This document shows, piece after piece, positions 1-13,293 of a DNA stretch of 64,000 bases. The DNA is from Phenylobacterium sp. Root700. Lineage in GTDB: Bacteria > Pseudomonadota > Alphaproteobacteria > Caulobacterales > Caulobacteraceae. The stretch covers positions 223,104-287,103 of the forward strand of contig NZ_LMHT01000022.1 of NCBI RefSeq assembly GCF_001429025.1, in the 5' to 3' direction. The translations under genes were made by a program, and so were the position numbers. The notes beneath the pieces are model-generated. The model was not told the origin of the DNA and did no database searches. It saw only the letters and a program-made list of their open reading frames with translations. The number at the start of each line of letters is the position of its first letter. Position 1 is the first letter of the stretch.

Positions 1-719
1 CGGAACACGACCGAGCATTTGATCTGGCCGCCGGACATGTAGAGCGTCTTGGCGGCCGAGTTGATGATGTGGTCGATCGCCTGCATGGCGAAGTTCCAGG
101 TCATGAACTCGACGATGGGCTTGAGGCCCGCCATCGCCGCGCCGACGCCAAGGCCGGCGAAGCCGTGCTCGGTGATCGGGGTGTCGATGACGCGCTTGTC
201 GCCGAACTCCTGCAGCAGATCGCGCGAGACCTTGTAGGCGCCCTGGTACTGGGCGACTTCCTCGCCCATCAGGAAGACCTTATCGTCCTTGCGCATCTCC
301 TCGGCCATCGCATCGCGCAGGGCGTCGCGGATGGTCGTCTTGACGAGCTTGACGCCCTCGGGAAGCTCCGGATCGCGGAGTTCCACCTTCGGGGCGACCG
401 GCGCGGCGGCCTCGACGGCCGCGGGCGGCTTGGCCTCGGCTTCGGCGGCGACGGGCGCCTTGGGGGCGCTGGCGGCCGCGTCGTCGCCGGACAGGCGCGC
501 GATGGGCGTGTTGACCTTCACGGCCTCGGTGCCTTCGGGGACGAGGATCTCCTCGATGGTCCCTTCGTCGACGGCCTCGACCTCCATGGTCGCCTTGTCG
601 GTCTCGATCTCAGCGATCACGTCGCCCGAGCGGACGGTGTCGCCCTTCTTGACGTGCCATTTGGCGAGGGTGCCTTCCTCCATGGTCGGGGAAAGCGCAG
701 GCATCAGGACGTCGGTCAC
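1..719 (-). CDS. pdhB: Pyruvate dehydrogenase E1 beta subunit with N-terminal lipoyl domain (partial)
   Basis: E1 beta forms the E1 heterotetramer with PdhA and converts pyruvate to acetyl-CoA. The N-terminus is a biotinyl/lipoyl domain ([16 protein letters not shown], then the lipoyl-lysine motif ETDKATME at about residues 40-47). An Ala/Pro/Glu-rich linker follows, then the start of the transketolase-like E1 beta domain ([15 protein letters not shown]). The gene runs off the left edge, so its C-terminus is not visible. The GTG start overlaps the pdhA stop as GTGA, indicating translational coupling. A lipoyl domain fused to E1 beta is the usual alphaproteobacterial form. Confidence 0.95.
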   Translation of the reverse strand, partial: MTDVLMPALSPTMEEGTLAKWHVKKGDTVRSGDVIAEIETDKATMEVEAVDEGTIEEILVPEGTEAVKVNTPIARLSGDDAAASAPKAPVAAEAEAKPPAAVEAAAPVAPKVELRDPELPEGVKLVKTTIRDALRDAMAEEMRKDDKVFLMGEEVAQYQGAYKVSRDLLQEFGDKRVIDTPITEHGFAGLGVGAAMAGLKPIVEFMTWNFAMQAIDHIINSAAKTLYMSGGQIKCSVVF

Positions 720-1762
720 TCGGCGGCCTCCAGATAGACGTCCGTGTAGAGCTCCGAAGGTTCGGGCTCGGGCGAGGTGCGGGCGAACTCCGCGGCGTCG
801 GCGACGATCTTCTTCACCTCGGCGTCGATGACCTTCAGCGAGGCCTCGTCGGCCCAGCCCTTCTTGGCCAGCAGTTCCTGCAGGTGGTCGATCGGGTCGC
901 GGGTCTTGCGGACCTCGTCGACCTCGTCGCGGCTCCGATACTTGGCCGGATCGCTCATCGAGTGGCCGCGATAGCGGTAGGTCTTCATCTCGAGGATGTA
1001 GGGGCCCTTGCCCGAGCGGGCGTGGTCGGCGGCCTTCTTGGCCGCGGCCTTGACCGCCAACACGTCCATGCCGTCGACTTCCTCGCCCGGGATCCGGAAG
1101 GAGGCGCCGCGCTTGTAGAGATGGGTTTCCGACGAGGAGCGCTCGATCGAGGTCCCCATGGCGTACTGGTTGTTCTCGATCACGTAGACGACCGGCAGGC
1201 TCCACAGCTGAGCCATGTTGAAGCTCTCGTAGACCTGACCCTGGTTGGTCGCGCCGTCGCCGAAGTAGGTGAAGGAGACCTTCTTGTTGTCGCGGTAGTG
1301 GTTGGCCAGAGCCAGGCCCGTGCCCAGCGCGACCTGCGCGCCGACGATGCCGTGCCCGCCGTAGAAATCGGCCTCGGTCGAGAACATGTGCATCGACCCG
1401 CCCTTGCCCTTGGACGACCCGCCGGCCCGGCCGGTCAGCTCGGCCATGACTTCGCGAGGGTCCATGCCGCAAGCCAGCATGTGGCCGTGATCACGATAGC
1501 CGGTGATCACCTGATCACCCTGCTCCTTGATCGCCTGCACGCCGACCGCGATGGCTTCCTGGCCGATATAGAGGTGGCAGAAACCACCGATCAGACCCAT
1601 GCCGTACAGCTGGCCCGCCCGCTCCTCGAAGCGGCGGATCAACAGCATGTCGCGGTAGTACTTGAGGAGCTCGTCCTGCGTCACGGGGCCGTCTGCGGCG
1701 CCGCTGATACCGGTGTCATTGCTCTTCCGCTTAGCAGCGGAGCCTGCCTGCCCACGCGCCAT
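716..1762 (-). CDS. pdhA: Pyruvate dehydrogenase E1 alpha subunit
   Basis: Thiamine-diphosphate-dependent decarboxylating subunit of the pyruvate dehydrogenase complex, 348 aa as expected. The ThDP motif starts at GDGATNQG (168-175) and closes at ENN (196-198). The conserved loop [11 protein letters not shown] lies at 262-272. The first 25 residues are a polar Ala/Lys/Ser-rich extension typical of this group. It starts with ATG, is followed immediately by pdhB with a 4-bp overlap, and lies downstream of the ftsB-like gene on the same strand. That arrangement (eno, ftsB, pdhA, pdhB in one neighbourhood) is common in alphaproteobacteria. Confidence 0.97.
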   Translation of the reverse strand: MARGQAGSAAKRKSNDTGISGAADGPVTQDELLKYYRDMLLIRRFEERAGQLYGMGLIGGFCHLYIGQEAIAVGVQAIKEQGDQVITGYRDHGHMLACGMDPREVMAELTGRAGGSSKGKGGSMHMFSTEADFYGGHGIVGAQVALGTGLALANHYRDNKKVSFTYFGDGATNQGQVYESFNMAQLWSLPVVYVIENNQYAMGTSIERSSSETHLYKRGASFRIPGEEVDGMDVLAVKAAAKKAADHARSGKGPYILEMKTYRYRGHSMSDPAKYRSRDEVDEVRKTRDPIDHLQELLAKKGWADEASLKVIDAEVKKIVADAAEFARTSPEPEPSELYTDVYLEAAE

Positions 1763-1837
1763 CCGTCTCTCCCGTAGGAATGCATTTCGCGGTTAAGCTC
1801 CGCGTGTCCGTAGCCGTTTAGAACGAACGAATCCGCC

Positions 1838-2164
1838 CTAAGGCTTCACGCGGATCACATAGTCGTTCGGGTGTCCGAAACCTAGCAGGGAACGGGCACG
1901 TTCTTCCAGTAGGTCGGCGGAGAGGCTGTTGTCGCGCAACAGACGGGCACGGGCTTCCAAATCCTGCCTTTGGGTACGCAGTTGGGCCAATTCCTGGGAT
2001 TTGGCCGCAAGGGTCGCGTCCCTTTGCGTAGAAGACAACAAACCGCGATCGCCCGTGAAAGCGTGGAACCCGAAATAGAAAATCAGGAACGCGAGCGCCG
2101 CTGTCGGCAGATATGGGCGAAGGCGTGCAAACACGTCGAATCGAAGACTCCTGATCAAACCCAC
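1838..2164 (-). CDS. ftsB: Septum formation initiator (FtsB/DivIC family)
   Basis: Small bitopic membrane protein of 108 aa that links early and late divisome proteins. A short cytoplasmic N-terminus is followed by one transmembrane segment (about 18-37, rich in Leu/Phe) and then a coiled coil (about 42-80, heptad-like AKSQELAQLRTQRQDLEARA). The C-terminal part LLEERARSLLGFGHPNDYVI fits the DivIC family. The predicted start is GTG with only a weak upstream GTGAG. Family membership is clear. The symbol ftsB rests on size and topology, as no direct functional evidence is visible. Confidence 0.85.
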   Translation of the reverse strand: MGLIRSLRFDVFARLRPYLPTAALAFLIFYFGFHAFTGDRGLLSSTQRDATLAAKSQELAQLRTQRQDLEARARLLRDNSLSADLLEERARSLLGFGHPNDYVIRVKP

Positions 2165-2230
2165 CTCACGCGATCGTGCTTAATTTAGGGTTACAATGCC
2201 CCGTCGACGCGGGCGTTAGGGGGAAAAATC

Positions 2231-4707
<2,477 letters not shown>

Positions 4708-4710
4708 TTA

Positions 4711-4731
4711 GCCACCTTCGAGAAAGGTGGC
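4711..4731. other. Hairpin in the eno 5' leader
   Basis: Perfect 8-bp inverted repeat GCCACCTT/AAGGTGGC with a 5-nt loop, ending 42 nt upstream of the eno ATG. On the eno strand no U-run follows, so it is not a standard terminator. It could stabilise or regulate the leader. A role is not established. Confidence 0.45.
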
Positions 4732-4770
4732 AATCTTGGGCCCGGCGCCCAGGCGCAAAGCGCGCAAGCA

Positions 4771-4803
4771 AAATCCCCCGCCCGGAACCCGGACGGGGGA
4801 TTT
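4771..4803 (-). terminator. Probable rho-independent terminator after rpmF
   Basis: Perfect 10-bp inverted repeat AAATCCCCCG/CGGGGGATTT with a 13-nt GC-rich loop, followed on the minus strand by TTTTGC. It lies 55 nt after the rpmF stop and before eno, so it probably ends the rpmF transcript. The stem ends are A/T-rich on both sides, so weak action on the other strand is possible. Confidence 0.7.
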
Positions 4804-4857
4804 GGATAGCTCAGACCTTCAAGGGCTCAGGCGCGCGAGCGCGGCCCTCGAGAAGGA

Positions 4858-5040
4858 CTAGTCTTCCTTCGGGGTGATGACCTGACGGCCCTTATACATG
4901 CCGGTCTTCAGATCGACGTGGTGGGGACGCTTCAGTTCGCCGGTTTCCTTGTCTTCGACATAGGAGTTGGCGCCGAGGGCGTGGTGCGAACGCCGCATGT
5001 TGCGCCGCGACGGGGATACTTTGCGTTTCGGAACGGCCAT
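4858..5040 (-). CDS. rpmF: 50S ribosomal protein L32
   Basis: Small basic protein of the large ribosomal subunit, 60 aa from the chosen start [18 protein letters not shown]. This is the standard L32 N-terminus. An in-frame start 39 nt upstream exists, but it would add a non-homologous leader of 13 residues. The body [25 protein letters not shown] and the basic tail are family-like. The cysteine pairs of zinc-binding L32 are absent, so this is the zinc-independent form. It is monocistronic here and ends at a probable terminator. Confidence 0.95.
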   Translation of the reverse strand: MAVPKRKVSPSRRNMRRSHHALGANSYVEDKETGELKRPHHVDLKTGMYKGRQVITPKED

Positions 5041-5131
5041 GGGGAATCTCGCAGGCGTAAAAATGGAGACGGCGGCCAAACGACAGGCCGCCGACGTGAG
5101 CGCGGGTGTATGCCGGAAATCGGCCTTGGTT

Positions 5132-5488
5132 TCAACCGCCCTTGTAAATCCTTGTGGAAGCCAAGGCTACAAGGCGTTTTGGCGCAACCTGCGCCCAGGC
5201 CATCCACATCAGATCGGCGAATCGCCCGGCCTCGACCTTCTCAAACCAGACGAAAGTCGAGCCATTGGCGCCCCAATAGCCGGCCACGGCCTCGATCACG
5301 CCGGGGTCCGCCTCGCAGAGGTTCCGCTGATCCTCAGGATCGAGCTTCAGCATGGCGCGCGGTTGATCCTGGTGGATCGTGCAGAAGATCTTCTTGCCCA
5401 CGCGAAACGACGGCATGCCGTGGTGGTCGGCCTCATAGGCCTCCGGCTGGCCCAGCGCGATGCGTCTGACGTCGTCGGGGGTGAGCAT
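5132..5488 (-). CDS. MmcQ/YjbR family protein
   Basis: Protein of 118 aa from the internal ATG ([19 protein letters not shown]), matching the usual YjbR start, where an N-terminal helix is followed by a double-wing fold. A start 30 nt upstream is possible. The pattern [15 protein letters not shown] plus a C-terminal tryptophan-rich stretch is typical of this small family, which has a fold related to DNA-binding proteins but no firm function. It lies 40 nt downstream of pyrG on the same strand and may be cotranscribed with it. Confidence 0.8.
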   Translation of the reverse strand: MLTPDDVRRIALGQPEAYEADHHGMPSFRVGKKIFCTIHQDQPRAMLKLDPEDQRNLCEADPGVIEAVAGYWGANGSTFVWFEKVEAGRFADLMWMAWAQVAPKRLVALASTRIYKGG

Positions 5489-5528
5489 GACCGGAGGATA
5501 GCGCCCTCCGCCGGTCATGGAAAACCAC

Positions 5529-7175
<1,647 letters not shown>

Positions 7176-7323
7176 TCAGGTTAGCCGTGATTCGCGTTGG
7201 GCGCCCTGCGGCGATTCGCCAAAGGCTGTGGAAAGTGTGGAGTGATGTGCGCCAAGACGTACGCGCAAACGCAGAGTGAGCCGCCGAGGCGGCTTTTGGG
7301 AAGGTCTCACGATCACTCTGGAC

Positions 7324-7743
7324 TTAGGGGTTGGACGGCGCCGGCTGATCGCCGGTGAAGGGATTGCGAACCTGCGGGGTCGGAGCCGTCAGCGGCGCGG
7401 GCGCGTCGCTCGGGCTGGTCGGCGCCGGCGCGGTGGGCGTCGGAACGGCCGGGCGGTTCAGGCTGTTGGGATCGATGCCTTCGACCTTCACCCGGTCGAC
7501 GACCGAGGAGGCGCCGCGCTCACGGCCGGCCAGCAGGGTGAGCACCAGGCTGAGGATGAAGAAGACCGAACCCAGGATCCAGGTCGTGCGGGTCAGCAGG
7601 TCGCCGGCGCCGCGCGCGGTCATGAAGCCAGTGTTGCTACCGCCCATGCCCAGTGCGCCGCCTTCTGAGCGCTGCAACAGGACGACCGCGATCAGCGAGA
7701 CGCAGACGATGACGTGGATGGTGAGCAAAATGCCGAGCAGCAT
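7324..7743 (-). CDS. secG: Preprotein translocase subunit SecG
   Basis: Inner-membrane partner of SecYE in protein export. From the ATG at MLLGILLTIHVIVC the protein has 139 aa with two transmembrane helices (about 1-21 and 53-73). The conserved loop QRSEGGALGMGGSN lies between them. A Pro/Ala/Thr-rich tail of about 55 residues follows, which is common in alphaproteobacterial SecG. A longer ORF reading would add 24 polar residues before the first helix, which is less likely. A stem-loop (AGCCGC/GCGGCT, 7279-7294) lies just downstream, without a U-run on this strand. Confidence 0.92.
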   Translation of the reverse strand: MLLGILLTIHVIVCVSLIAVVLLQRSEGGALGMGGSNTGFMTARGAGDLLTRTTWILGSVFFILSLVLTLLAGRERGASSVVDRVKVEGIDPNSLNRPAVPTPTAPAPTSPSDAPAPLTAPTPQVRNPFTGDQPAPSNP

Positions 7744-7855
7744 TGATATATCCGATGCCTTCGACCGGTCGCCCGTGCCGAAATGAAGCGCGCGCTCTAC
7801 CATCAGGCGGCGCACAAGGCCATAGCTAGGGCGTCGTATCCGTCAGGCCAAGTCC

Positions 7856-8371
7856 ATGATTCTCGAAACCCAACGCCTGAGCCTGAGGCCTCTGCAGGTC
7901 TCAGACGCCGAATTCCTGTTTCCGATCCTGAATGATCCGGAGGTCATGGCCCACTGGGACATCCCCGAGATCGACGATCCGGACCTAGTCCGCGCCATCG
8001 TCGAGGGACAGGTGGCCGACACCGCCTCGGGCAAGGCCTTCCACTGGACGATCCGCACCCTCGACGGCGCAACCTTCCTAGGCGCCTGCGATCTGTCCGA
8101 CATCGACCGCTGGCACAAGCGGGCGGAGATCGGTTTCCTGCTCGGGCGCGACGTCTGGGGCCAGGGCTATGCGCTGGAAGCCACCCGCTCGGTGATCTCC
8201 TATGCCGCCGCGATGGGCGTACGGCGGCTGTCGGCCCGCACCCACCTCGGCAACCTCCGTTCCGACGCCCTGCTCGAGAAGCTGGGTTTCGAGGAGGAAG
8301 GCCTGCTGCGGGGCCACGTCCTGCGCGACGGCGAGCACCGCGACTGCCGGCTATTCGGCCTTCTGCTCTAG
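7856..8371 (+). CDS. GNAT family N-acetyltransferase (RimJ/RimL-like)
   Basis: Protein of 171 aa with the full GNAT fold. The N-terminus ILETQRLSLRPLQVSDAEF is that of the RimJ/RimL subgroup. The acetyl-CoA loop appears as LGRDVWGQGYALEATRSV (about 100-117), and the C-terminal strand KLGFEEEGLLRGHVLRDG is typical. Such enzymes acetylate N-terminal amines of proteins, antibiotics or small molecules. The substrate here is unknown. It is followed 34 nt later by a VOC-family gene on the same strand, so the two may form a small operon. Confidence 0.88.
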   Translation: MILETQRLSLRPLQVSDAEFLFPILNDPEVMAHWDIPEIDDPDLVRAIVEGQVADTASGKAFHWTIRTLDGATFLGACDLSDIDRWHKRAEIGFLLGRDVWGQGYALEATRSVISYAAAMGVRRLSARTHLGNLRSDALLEKLGFEEEGLLRGHVLRDGEHRDCRLFGLLL

Positions 8372-8405
8372 CGTCGCCGCGCCGGCCGCCTATCTCAGAC
8401 AGACC

Positions 8406-8819
8406 ATGACAAATCCAATCCGCCCCGCCGGCTTCGACCACATCGTCCTGCGCGTGGTCGATAAGGATCGAATGATCGCCTTCTATCGCGACGTCCTGGG
8501 CTGTCCGGTGGATTGGGATCGCCCCGAGCTCGGCCTGACCCATATCCGCGTGGGCGCCTCCCTGATCGACCTGATCACCGTGGACGGCCCCTTGGGCAAG
8601 TTGGGCGGCGAAGCGCCGGGCGACGAGGGCCGCAATCTCGATCACTTCGCGCTGGCGATCCGCCCATTCGACGAGGCCGCGATCCGCGCCCACCTGGCCG
8701 CGCACGGCGTCGCGATCGCCCTGGAGGGCGAGCGTTACGGCGCCGAGGGCGATGGGATGTCGCTCTACGTCCTCGATCCGGAGGGCAATATGGTTGAGCT
8801 GAAGGGGCCTTCCGTTTAG
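8406..8819 (+). CDS. VOC family protein (glyoxalase-like)
   Basis: Protein of 137 aa that starts at MTNPIRPAGFDHIVLRV. An upstream in-frame stretch overlapping the GNAT gene has no homology and is excluded. The paired beta-alpha-beta-beta-beta modules of the vicinal oxygen chelate superfamily are clear: DHIVLRV with RMIAFYRDVLG in the first half and LDHFALAI with the final DPEGNMVEL in the second. The histidines and the last glutamate are likely metal ligands. The substrate is unknown. Confidence 0.87.
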   Translation: MTNPIRPAGFDHIVLRVVDKDRMIAFYRDVLGCPVDWDRPELGLTHIRVGASLIDLITVDGPLGKLGGEAPGDEGRNLDHFALAIRPFDEAAIRAHLAAHGVAIALEGERYGAEGDGMSLYVLDPEGNMVELKGPSV

Positions 8820-8827
8820 CCAGCTTC

Positions 8828-8940
8828 GTCATCCTCCGGGCAGCCAAAGGCTGATCCGGCGGACCCAAGCTGAGTCGCCGAACTTGATGGGCCGCCGCCA
8901 GCGTCCCCCGGATCGTCTTTCAGACGACCGGAGGATGACG
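8828..8940. repeat. Long interrupted palindrome in the intergenic region
   Basis: GTCATCCTCCGG at 8828-8839 is matched by its exact reverse complement CCGGAGGATGAC at 8929-8940, with about 90 nt between the arms. The loop contains a smaller hairpin (TCGTCT/AGACGA) beside the right arm. It fills the space between two convergent genes. The layout suggests a dispersed intergenic repeat or a bidirectional transcription end, but copy number cannot be judged from one window. Confidence 0.6.
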
Positions 8941-8950
8941 ACTGGGCCGC

Positions 8951-9694
8951 CTAGAGCGCCGAGATGATTCCCAGGAAATCCTCGGCCTTCAGCGAGGCAC
9001 CGCCGACCAGCGCGCCGCCAACCTCGGCCGCGTGCAGGATTTCGGCGGCGTTCGAGGGCTTCACCGACCCGCCATAGAGAATCGGCGGGACCTTGCCGTG
9101 GTCGCCGAAGATTTCGACCAGCGTCGCCCGGATGGCCACATGGACCTCCTCGATCTCCGGCGTGGTCGGCGTCAGGCCGGTGCCGATGGCCCAGACCGGC
9201 TCGTAGGCGACCGAAAACGCCTTGCCGTCCAGGACGGCCGGCAGCGAGCCCCTCACCTGCCCGGTGACGATCTCCAGCGCCTTGCCGGCCTTGCGTTCTT
9301 CCAGGGTCTCGCCGACGCAGACGATGGGTTCGAGACCCGCGCGCAGGGCCGCCTCGACCTTGGCGGCCACCAGGGCGTCGGTCTCGCCATAGCCGGCGCG
9401 GCGCTCGGAGTGGCCCAGGATGACCAGGCTGGCCCCGGCGTCGCTTAGCATTTCAGCGGAAACATCGCCGGTGAAGGCGCCGGAGGTCTCGGCCCGGCAG
9501 TCCTGTCCGCCGAGCAGCAGAGCCGTTCCCTTAACCGCCCAGGCCGCCTGCGCAATCAGCGTGGCCGGCGGGCAGATCGCGACGCGGGCCGTGGTCGCAC
9601 CGATCCCGGCGGCGACCGCCTGGGCTTCCGACAGCGACGCGGCGACCCCGTTCATCTTCCAGTTGCCGGCGATCAAAGGGGTCGGAGAAGTCAT
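8951..9694 (-). CDS. tpiA: Triose-phosphate isomerase
   Basis: Interconverts dihydroxyacetone phosphate and glyceraldehyde-3-phosphate. It has 247 aa with a TIM barrel. The catalytic residues are in place: K13 in GNWKMNG, H95 in LGHSERR and E165 in AYEPVWAIGTG. The phosphate-binding motif YGGSVKP is near residue 210. It is divergent from ppiD. The 132-nt gap between the two starts must hold both promoters, but no obvious operator is seen. Confidence 0.98.
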   Translation of the reverse strand: MTSPTPLIAGNWKMNGVAASLSEAQAVAAGIGATTARVAICPPATLIAQAAWAVKGTALLLGGQDCRAETSGAFTGDVSAEMLSDAGASLVILGHSERRAGYGETDALVAAKVEAALRAGLEPIVCVGETLEERKAGKALEIVTGQVRGSLPAVLDGKAFSVAYEPVWAIGTGLTPTTPEIEEVHVAIRATLVEIFGDHGKVPPILYGGSVKPSNAAEILHAAEVGGALVGGASLKAEDFLGIISAL

Positions 9695-9826
9695 CTTGGC
9701 CTCACGTTTTTCTGGACACAGGCGCGTTAAGCCAAGCCGTTCATTCTGTCACGCGCTTGCGGGGGGGAAGTCCACTCCACTATACCCGCCTTCCACGTTC
9801 GCGCCGAAGAGGCTCCGGAAGGTCAA

Positions 9827-11764
9827 ATGCTGTCCGCAACCCGCAAGTTCGCCAAATCCTGGGTCGCCGCTGTGCTGATCGGCCTCCTGGTCGTCAGTTT
9901 CGCGATCTTCGGCATCAACGACGCCTTCAAAGGCAACTACACCAACGATGTGATCAAGGCTGGCTCGCGCCATGTCGCCGGTCCCGACTTCCGGCGGGAG
10001 TTCGATAATTTCCGCAAGGGCGCCGAGGAACAGACCAAGCAGCCCATCTCGCTCGAGCAGGCCGTTCAATTTGGTCTGGATAAGCGCCTGATGGAGGAAA
10101 TCGCGACTCGCGAGGCCTTCGGCGCGATGCTGGAGAAGATCGGCATCCGTCCGTCGGACCGCCTGGTCAGCGGCGAGCTGCGCAAGATCCCGGCCTTCTT
10201 CAACCCGATCTCCGGCGCCTTCGACAAGGCGCTCTACGCGCAACGTCTGGGCGAGAACGGCCTGACGCCGGCGCGCTTCGACACCCTGATGCGCGACCAG
10301 ATCGCCGAATCCCATACGGTCTCGGCCATGGTCAACGGCCTGCGGGTGCCCCGCGCCTACAGCGCCCTGGGCGCCGTCTACGAGATGGAATCGCGCGACG
10401 TCGGCTACTTCATGATCGACCCGCGCAGCGTCGCCCCGCCGGCCCTGCCGACCGACGCCCAGCTCAACGCCTTCATGAAGGAAAAGGCCGCCCAACTTAC
10501 CCGGCCCGAGTTCCGCGTGCTCACGGTGGTGGCGTTCAGTCCCGCCATGGTCAGCGCCAACCTGCCGATCGACGAGGCCGAGGTTCAGAAGCGCTTCCAG
10601 TTCCGTAAGGACACCCTGAACAAGCCCGAGACCCGCTCGCTGGTCCAGATCCCGGTCAAGGACGCCGCGACGGCCCAGGCCGTCGCCGCCCGCCTGGCCA
10701 AGGGTGAAGATCCCTCGGCGGTCGCCAAGTCCCTTGGCGTCGAAGCGATCAACTATGTCGACAAGCCGCAGAGCGCCATCGCCGACAAGCGCGTCGCCGC
10801 GGCGGCCTTCGGCCTCAAGGCCGGCGAGGTCTCGCCCGCCCTCCAGGGTGACCTGGGCATGGCCGTGGTGAAGGTCGTCAACGTCGTCCCCGGACAAACG
10901 ATCACCCTCGATCAGATCCGCCCGCAGATCGAAGCTGAACTGCGCAAGGACGCCGCGGCCGAGAAGGTCTACGCGCTGAGCCAAGCCTATGACGAAGCTC
11001 GCGGCGGCGGCTCCAACCTGGCCGAAGCGGCCAAGAAGGCCGGCGTGCCGACCATCACCATCGGCCCGGTCAGCCAGCAGGGCCAAGGCCCGCAAGGCCA
11101 GCCGGTCGCCGGCGTGACGCCCAAGCTGCTCGAAATCGCCTACGGCCTGCCGGCCGGCGGCGAGAGCGAAGTCCAGGACGCCGGCAACGGCGAATACTAC
11201 GCCGTCCGCGTCGAGCGGATCCTCCCCAAGGCCCTGCCCGCACTGGCCGAGGTGAAGCCGGACCTGACCCGGGTGTGGATGATGACCGAGATGCTGAAGC
11301 GCCTGCAGACCCGCGCCGACGAGTACGCCGCCCGTCTGCGCAAGGGCGAAAGCCTGGAGACTGTCGCCGCGGCGGCTGGCTCCAAGGTCGCCCGCGTCGC
11401 CGGCATCGACCGTCAGAACGCGGCGCAGAACACCGCGCTGTCGCGTGACGCTCTAATGAAGGCCTTCGGCGCCAAGCCCGGCGAGATCTTCACGGCCGAA
11501 GGCACGCAGTTCGGCCTGATCGTCGGCAAGCTGGAAGCCGTCCGCGCGCCGTCCGGTTCCACCCTGGCCCGGATCACCGAGGATGCGCGGCCGCAGGTCA
11601 CCATGGCCCTGTTCCGCGACCTCGGCGCCGCGGCCCGCAAGGCCGCCCGGACCGAAGTGAAGACCAAGATCTATCCCGACAAGGCGCGCGTGGCTCTCGG
11701 CCTCCCGCCCATCGGCAGCGACAAGACCGCCGGTGCGGCGGGTACGGCGGAGAAGGCGAAGTGA
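9827..11764 (+). CDS. ppiD: Periplasmic folding factor PpiD / SurA N-terminal domain peptidyl-prolyl isomerase
   Basis: Membrane-anchored periplasmic chaperone of 645 aa. It has a cytoplasmic start (MLSATRKFAKSW), one transmembrane helix (about 13-31), a SurA-N-like chaperone region (about 35-160), a parvulin-type PPIase region (about 255-365, including AAFGLKAGEVSPALQGDLGMAVVKV) and a long second chaperone part. The start has a good Shine-Dalgarno (GGAAGG). The stop overlaps the trpE GTG by 4 bp, so the gene leads the trp operon. Such a protein helps outer-membrane and periplasmic proteins fold after Sec export. Confidence 0.9.
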   Translation: MLSATRKFAKSWVAAVLIGLLVVSFAIFGINDAFKGNYTNDVIKAGSRHVAGPDFRREFDNFRKGAEEQTKQPISLEQAVQFGLDKRLMEEIATREAFGAMLEKIGIRPSDRLVSGELRKIPAFFNPISGAFDKALYAQRLGENGLTPARFDTLMRDQIAESHTVSAMVNGLRVPRAYSALGAVYEMESRDVGYFMIDPRSVAPPALPTDAQLNAFMKEKAAQLTRPEFRVLTVVAFSPAMVSANLPIDEAEVQKRFQFRKDTLNKPETRSLVQIPVKDAATAQAVAARLAKGEDPSAVAKSLGVEAINYVDKPQSAIADKRVAAAAFGLKAGEVSPALQGDLGMAVVKVVNVVPGQTITLDQIRPQIEAELRKDAAAEKVYALSQAYDEARGGGSNLAEAAKKAGVPTITIGPVSQQGQGPQGQPVAGVTPKLLEIAYGLPAGGESEVQDAGNGEYYAVRVERILPKALPALAEVKPDLTRVWMMTEMLKRLQTRADEYAARLRKGESLETVAAAAGSKVARVAGIDRQNAAQNTALSRDALMKAFGAKPGEIFTAEGTQFGLIVGKLEAVRAPSGSTLARITEDARPQVTMALFRDLGAAARKAARTEVKTKIYPDKARVALGLPPIGSDKTAGAAGTAEKAK

Positions 11765-13293
11765 CGATCGATCCTGCGTTTGCGGACTTTGAGGCGAAAT
11801 ACTCTCAAGGGGCGCCGCAGGTCGTTTGGACCCGTCTGATCGACGATCTCGAGACCCCGGTCTCGGCCTATCTGAAGATCGCTCACGGACGGCCTTACGC
11901 CTTCCTGTTCGAATCGGTGGAGGGCGGCGCCCATCGGGGCCGCTACTCCGTCATCGCCATGAAGCCCGATCTCGTCTGGAGATGCCGGGGCGATCAGGCC
12001 GAGATCGCGGTCGGCCCCGATATCGAGGCCGGGCGCTTCCAATCCCAGGCCGGCGGAGCGCTCGATTCGCTCCGCGACCTGGTGGCGCGCTCGCGTCTGG
12101 ACCTTCCTGAAGGCCTGCCGCCGATGTCGGCCGGCGTGTTCGGGGCCATCGGCTACGACATGATCCGGCTGGTCGAGCGGCTGCCGAACATCAATCCCGA
12201 CCCGCTGGACCTGCCCGACGGCCTGATGATCCGGCCCTCGATGATCGCGATCTTCGACGCCATCGCCCAGGAGATCATCCTGGTCACGACGGTCCGGCCC
12301 TCGGAGATCACCGCCAAGGCGGCCTATGACGACGCCAAGGCCCGCCTGGCCGAAGTCGTCGCCGACCTGCGCGGGTCGGCCCCGCCGCTGGCCGGGACCG
12401 CGACGCCGCAGCCCGACAGCTTCACCACCCCGGTGAGCCGCGAGGACTATCACCGCATCGTGGCGCGGGCGAAGGAGTACATCCTGGCCGGCGACATCTT
12501 CCAGGTCGTGCCCAGCCACCGGTTCCGCGCGCCCTTCGCGCACGACCCGTTCGCGCTCTATCGGTCATTGCGGCGGACGAACCCCTCGCCGTTCCTGTTC
12601 TATCTGAACTTCGGCGACTTCCAGCTCGCGGGCTCCTCGCCTGAGATCCTGGTGCGGTTGCGCGATGGCAAGATCACCATCCGTCCGATCGCCGGCACCC
12701 GTCCGCGCGGCGCCACGGCCGAAGAGGACCGCGCGCTCGAGGCCGAGTTGATGGCCGACCCCAAGGAACGCGCCGAGCACCTGATGCTGCTCGATCTGGG
12801 CCGCAATGACGTGGGCCGCGTCGCCATGCTGAAAAGCACCGGTTCCAACGAACCGCCGCAGCCCTCGCGCGGAGCCCGCGTGCGGGTGACCGACTCGTTC
12901 TTCGTCGAGCGCTACAGCCACGTCATGCACCTGGTCTCCAACGTCGAGGGCGACGCCCCCGAGGGCCTGGACCCCATCGACGTGCTGATGGCCGCCCTGC
13001 CCGCCGGCACGCTGTCCGGCGCGCCCAAGGTGCGGGCGATGGAGATCATCGACGAACTGGAGCTGGAAAAGCGCGGCATCGCCTATGCGGGCGCGGTCGG
13101 CTACTTCGGCGCCGACGGCTCGGTGGACACCTGCATCGTCCTGCGCACCGCCTGCTTCAAGGACGGCCAGATGTACGTCCAGTCCGGCGGCGGCGTGGTC
13201 GCCGACAGCGATCCGGACGCCGAATACGACGAGACCCTGCACAAGGCCCGAGCCCTGCGCCGCGCCGCCGAAGAGTCCTGGCGATTCGTCTAG
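11761..13293 (+). CDS. trpE: Anthranilate synthase component I
   Basis: Converts chorismate to anthranilate with ammonia supplied by TrpG, the first step of tryptophan synthesis. It has 510 aa. The chorismate-binding domain shows IRPIAGTRPRG (about 307-317) and PAGTLSGAPKVRAMEII (about 413-429). The N-terminal part carries the usual region with LLESVEGG-type sequence (here LFESVEGGAHRGRYS) linked to tryptophan feedback. The GTG start overlaps the ppiD stop (GTGA). Its stop shares CTAG with a small convergent gene that separates it from trpG. I see no leader peptide or attenuator before trpE, which is expected since it follows ppiD directly. Confidence 0.97.
   Translation: MTIDPAFADFEAKYSQGAPQVVWTRLIDDLETPVSAYLKIAHGRPYAFLFESVEGGAHRGRYSVIAMKPDLVWRCRGDQAEIAVGPDIEAGRFQSQAGGALDSLRDLVARSRLDLPEGLPPMSAGVFGAIGYDMIRLVERLPNINPDPLDLPDGLMIRPSMIAIFDAIAQEIILVTTVRPSEITAKAAYDDAKARLAEVVADLRGSAPPLAGTATPQPDSFTTPVSREDYHRIVARAKEYILAGDIFQVVPSHRFRAPFAHDPFALYRSLRRTNPSPFLFYLNFGDFQLAGSSPEILVRLRDGKITIRPIAGTRPRGATAEEDRALEAELMADPKERAEHLMLLDLGRNDVGRVAMLKSTGSNEPPQPSRGARVRVTDSFFVERYSHVMHLVSNVEGDAPEGLDPIDVLMAALPAGTLSGAPKVRAMEIIDELELEKRGIAYAGAVGYFGADGSVDTCIVLRTACFKDGQMYVQSGGGVVADSDPDAEYDETLHKARALRRAAEESWRFV

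Noticed and set aside
7279..7294. Stem-loop AGCCGC/GCGGCT as a terminator of secG
   Set aside because: The U-run lies on the plus strand, where no gene ends; on the secG strand no U-run follows. Not scored as a terminator.
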